From positions 1 to 6,962 of the forward strand of contig DATBMY010000319.1 of the NCBI GenBank assembly GCA_036554605.1: 6,962 bases of DNA, written 5' to 3'. How positions within the stretch are numbered: position 1 is the stretch's first letter; every line of letters begins with the position of its first letter. This stretch comes from DATBMY01 sp036554605 (GTDB lineage: Bacteria; Acidobacteriota; Blastocatellia; UBA7656). A program made the position numbers and the translations under genes. Positions 6,703 to 6,962 of the stretch are shown one piece after another. A model generated the notes under the pieces. That model worked only from the letters and a program-made list of their open reading frames with translations. It made no database searches and had not been told where the DNA came from.

Positions 6703-6708
6703 AAAGGA
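6703..6708 (+). promoter_or_regulatory. Ribosome binding site that selects the dioxygenase start
   Basis: AAAGGA lies seven bases before the ATG at 6716 and only one base before the in-frame ATG at 6710. Normal spacing therefore favours 6716 as the start, and the protein then begins MTKLMPAIFFGHG, like its relatives. Confidence 0.6.
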
Positions 6709-6715
6709 TATGGAG

Positions 6716-6962
6716 ATGACAAAGCTCATGCCTGCCATCTTTTTCGGGCACGGTAACCCGATGAACGCGCTGCAGCGTAATGCATGGACCGAAGGGTGGG
6801 CGGCTATCGGTAAGAGTATTCCGACGCCGAAAGCGATTGTCTGCGTATCGGCGCACTGGTACTTGCCCGCGACGCTTGTGACGGCCATGGAGCAGCCGCG
6901 CACGATCCACGACTTCGGCGGCTTCCCGCGAGAGCTGTACGAAGTCGACTATCCCGCGCCTG
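6716..6962 (+). CDS. ygiD: 4,5-DOPA extradiol dioxygenase, YgiD/LigB class III family (N-terminal part)
   Basis: The first 82 residues are present; the window ends in the coding region, so the rest (family length about 260) is missing. They align closely, from memory, with E. coli YgiD. MPAIFFGHGNPMNAL (5-19) matches its MPALFLGHGSPMN. KAIVCVSAHWY (39-49) matches QAIVVVSAHW. The run from VTAMEQP through IHDFGGFP to ELYEVDYPAP (55-82) matches VTAMETPPTIHDFGGFP and the following ALYDTHYPAP. The family opens aromatic rings of catechols such as L-DOPA by extradiol cleavage, using a mononuclear metal. H12 of GHG and H47 of SAHW are the expected metal ligands in this half; later ligands are outside the window. 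The residue after GHG is Asn14 where YgiD has Ser. The physiological substrate in this organism is unknown. It is divergent from the Ca2+ ATPase. Confidence 0.93.
   Translation, partial: MTKLMPAIFFGHGNPMNALQRNAWTEGWAAIGKSIPTPKAIVCVSAHWYLPATLVTAMEQPRTIHDFGGFPRELYEVDYPAP

Noticed and set aside
6664..6903. Minus-strand frames overlapping the start of ygiD
   Set aside because: The plus-strand frame encodes a clear YgiD N-terminus with a good ribosome site; the opposite frames show no domain.
1..6962. CRISPR arrays, tRNA genes, IS ends or attachment sites
   Set aside because: No regularly spaced repeats, cloverleaf, transposase or long terminal inverted repeats were seen on reading both strands.

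Overview
The window reads as a chromosomal segment of a free-living, didermic-type bacterium with moderately high GC. Coding is dense, start codons are ATG or GTG, and Shine-Dalgarno sites are clear. No phage, IS, CRISPR, tRNA or rRNA signal was seen. The phylum cannot be fixed from sequence alone. The end of a probable tripartite-tricarboxylate (Bug/TctC-type) binding protein points to a Gram-negative lineage such as Proteobacteria or Acidobacteriota, but this is inference.

Layout. (1) Bases 1-62 hold the last 19 codons of a plus-strand gene, possibly a periplasmic solute-binding protein. After 25 bases comes a plus-strand sulfatase (88-1359) with a complete formylglycine motif but no room for a signal peptide. 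(2) The sulfatase converges on a minus-strand pair. In transcription order this is a ten-helix P2-type Ca2+-transporting ATPase (6421 down to 3614), then, 119 bases further on, the membrane AAA+ metalloprotease FtsH (3494 down to 1404). FtsH has its own strong ribosome site and a possible weak promoter in the gap. (3) A 294-base divergent region (6422-6715) separates the ATPase from a plus-strand gene cut by the window edge, recognisable as the YgiD-type 4,5-DOPA extradiol dioxygenase. This region holds a 7-bp inverted repeat around an AT-rich core, an 11-base palindrome, and a 21-codon ORF with a good ribosome site whose start resembles a beta/gamma-crystallin motif.

How the genes fit together. 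The binding-protein end and the sulfatase look like one transcription unit, perhaps for uptake and desulfation of a small organic sulfate ester. The ATPase and FtsH are both inner-membrane homeostasis proteins: Ca2+ export, and quality control of membrane and regulatory proteins. Their shared strand suggests possible co-transcription but does not prove it. The dioxygenase is transcribed away from the ATPase and need not be related to it.

No clearly new multi-gene system is visible. The points most worth a second look are the leaderless sulfatase, the small crystallin-like ORF and inverted repeat in the divergent region, and three FtsH departures from the E. coli form: isoleucine at the pore position, HEGGH in place of HEAGH, and a Pro/Ser-rich periplasmic insert with a long N-terminal tail.
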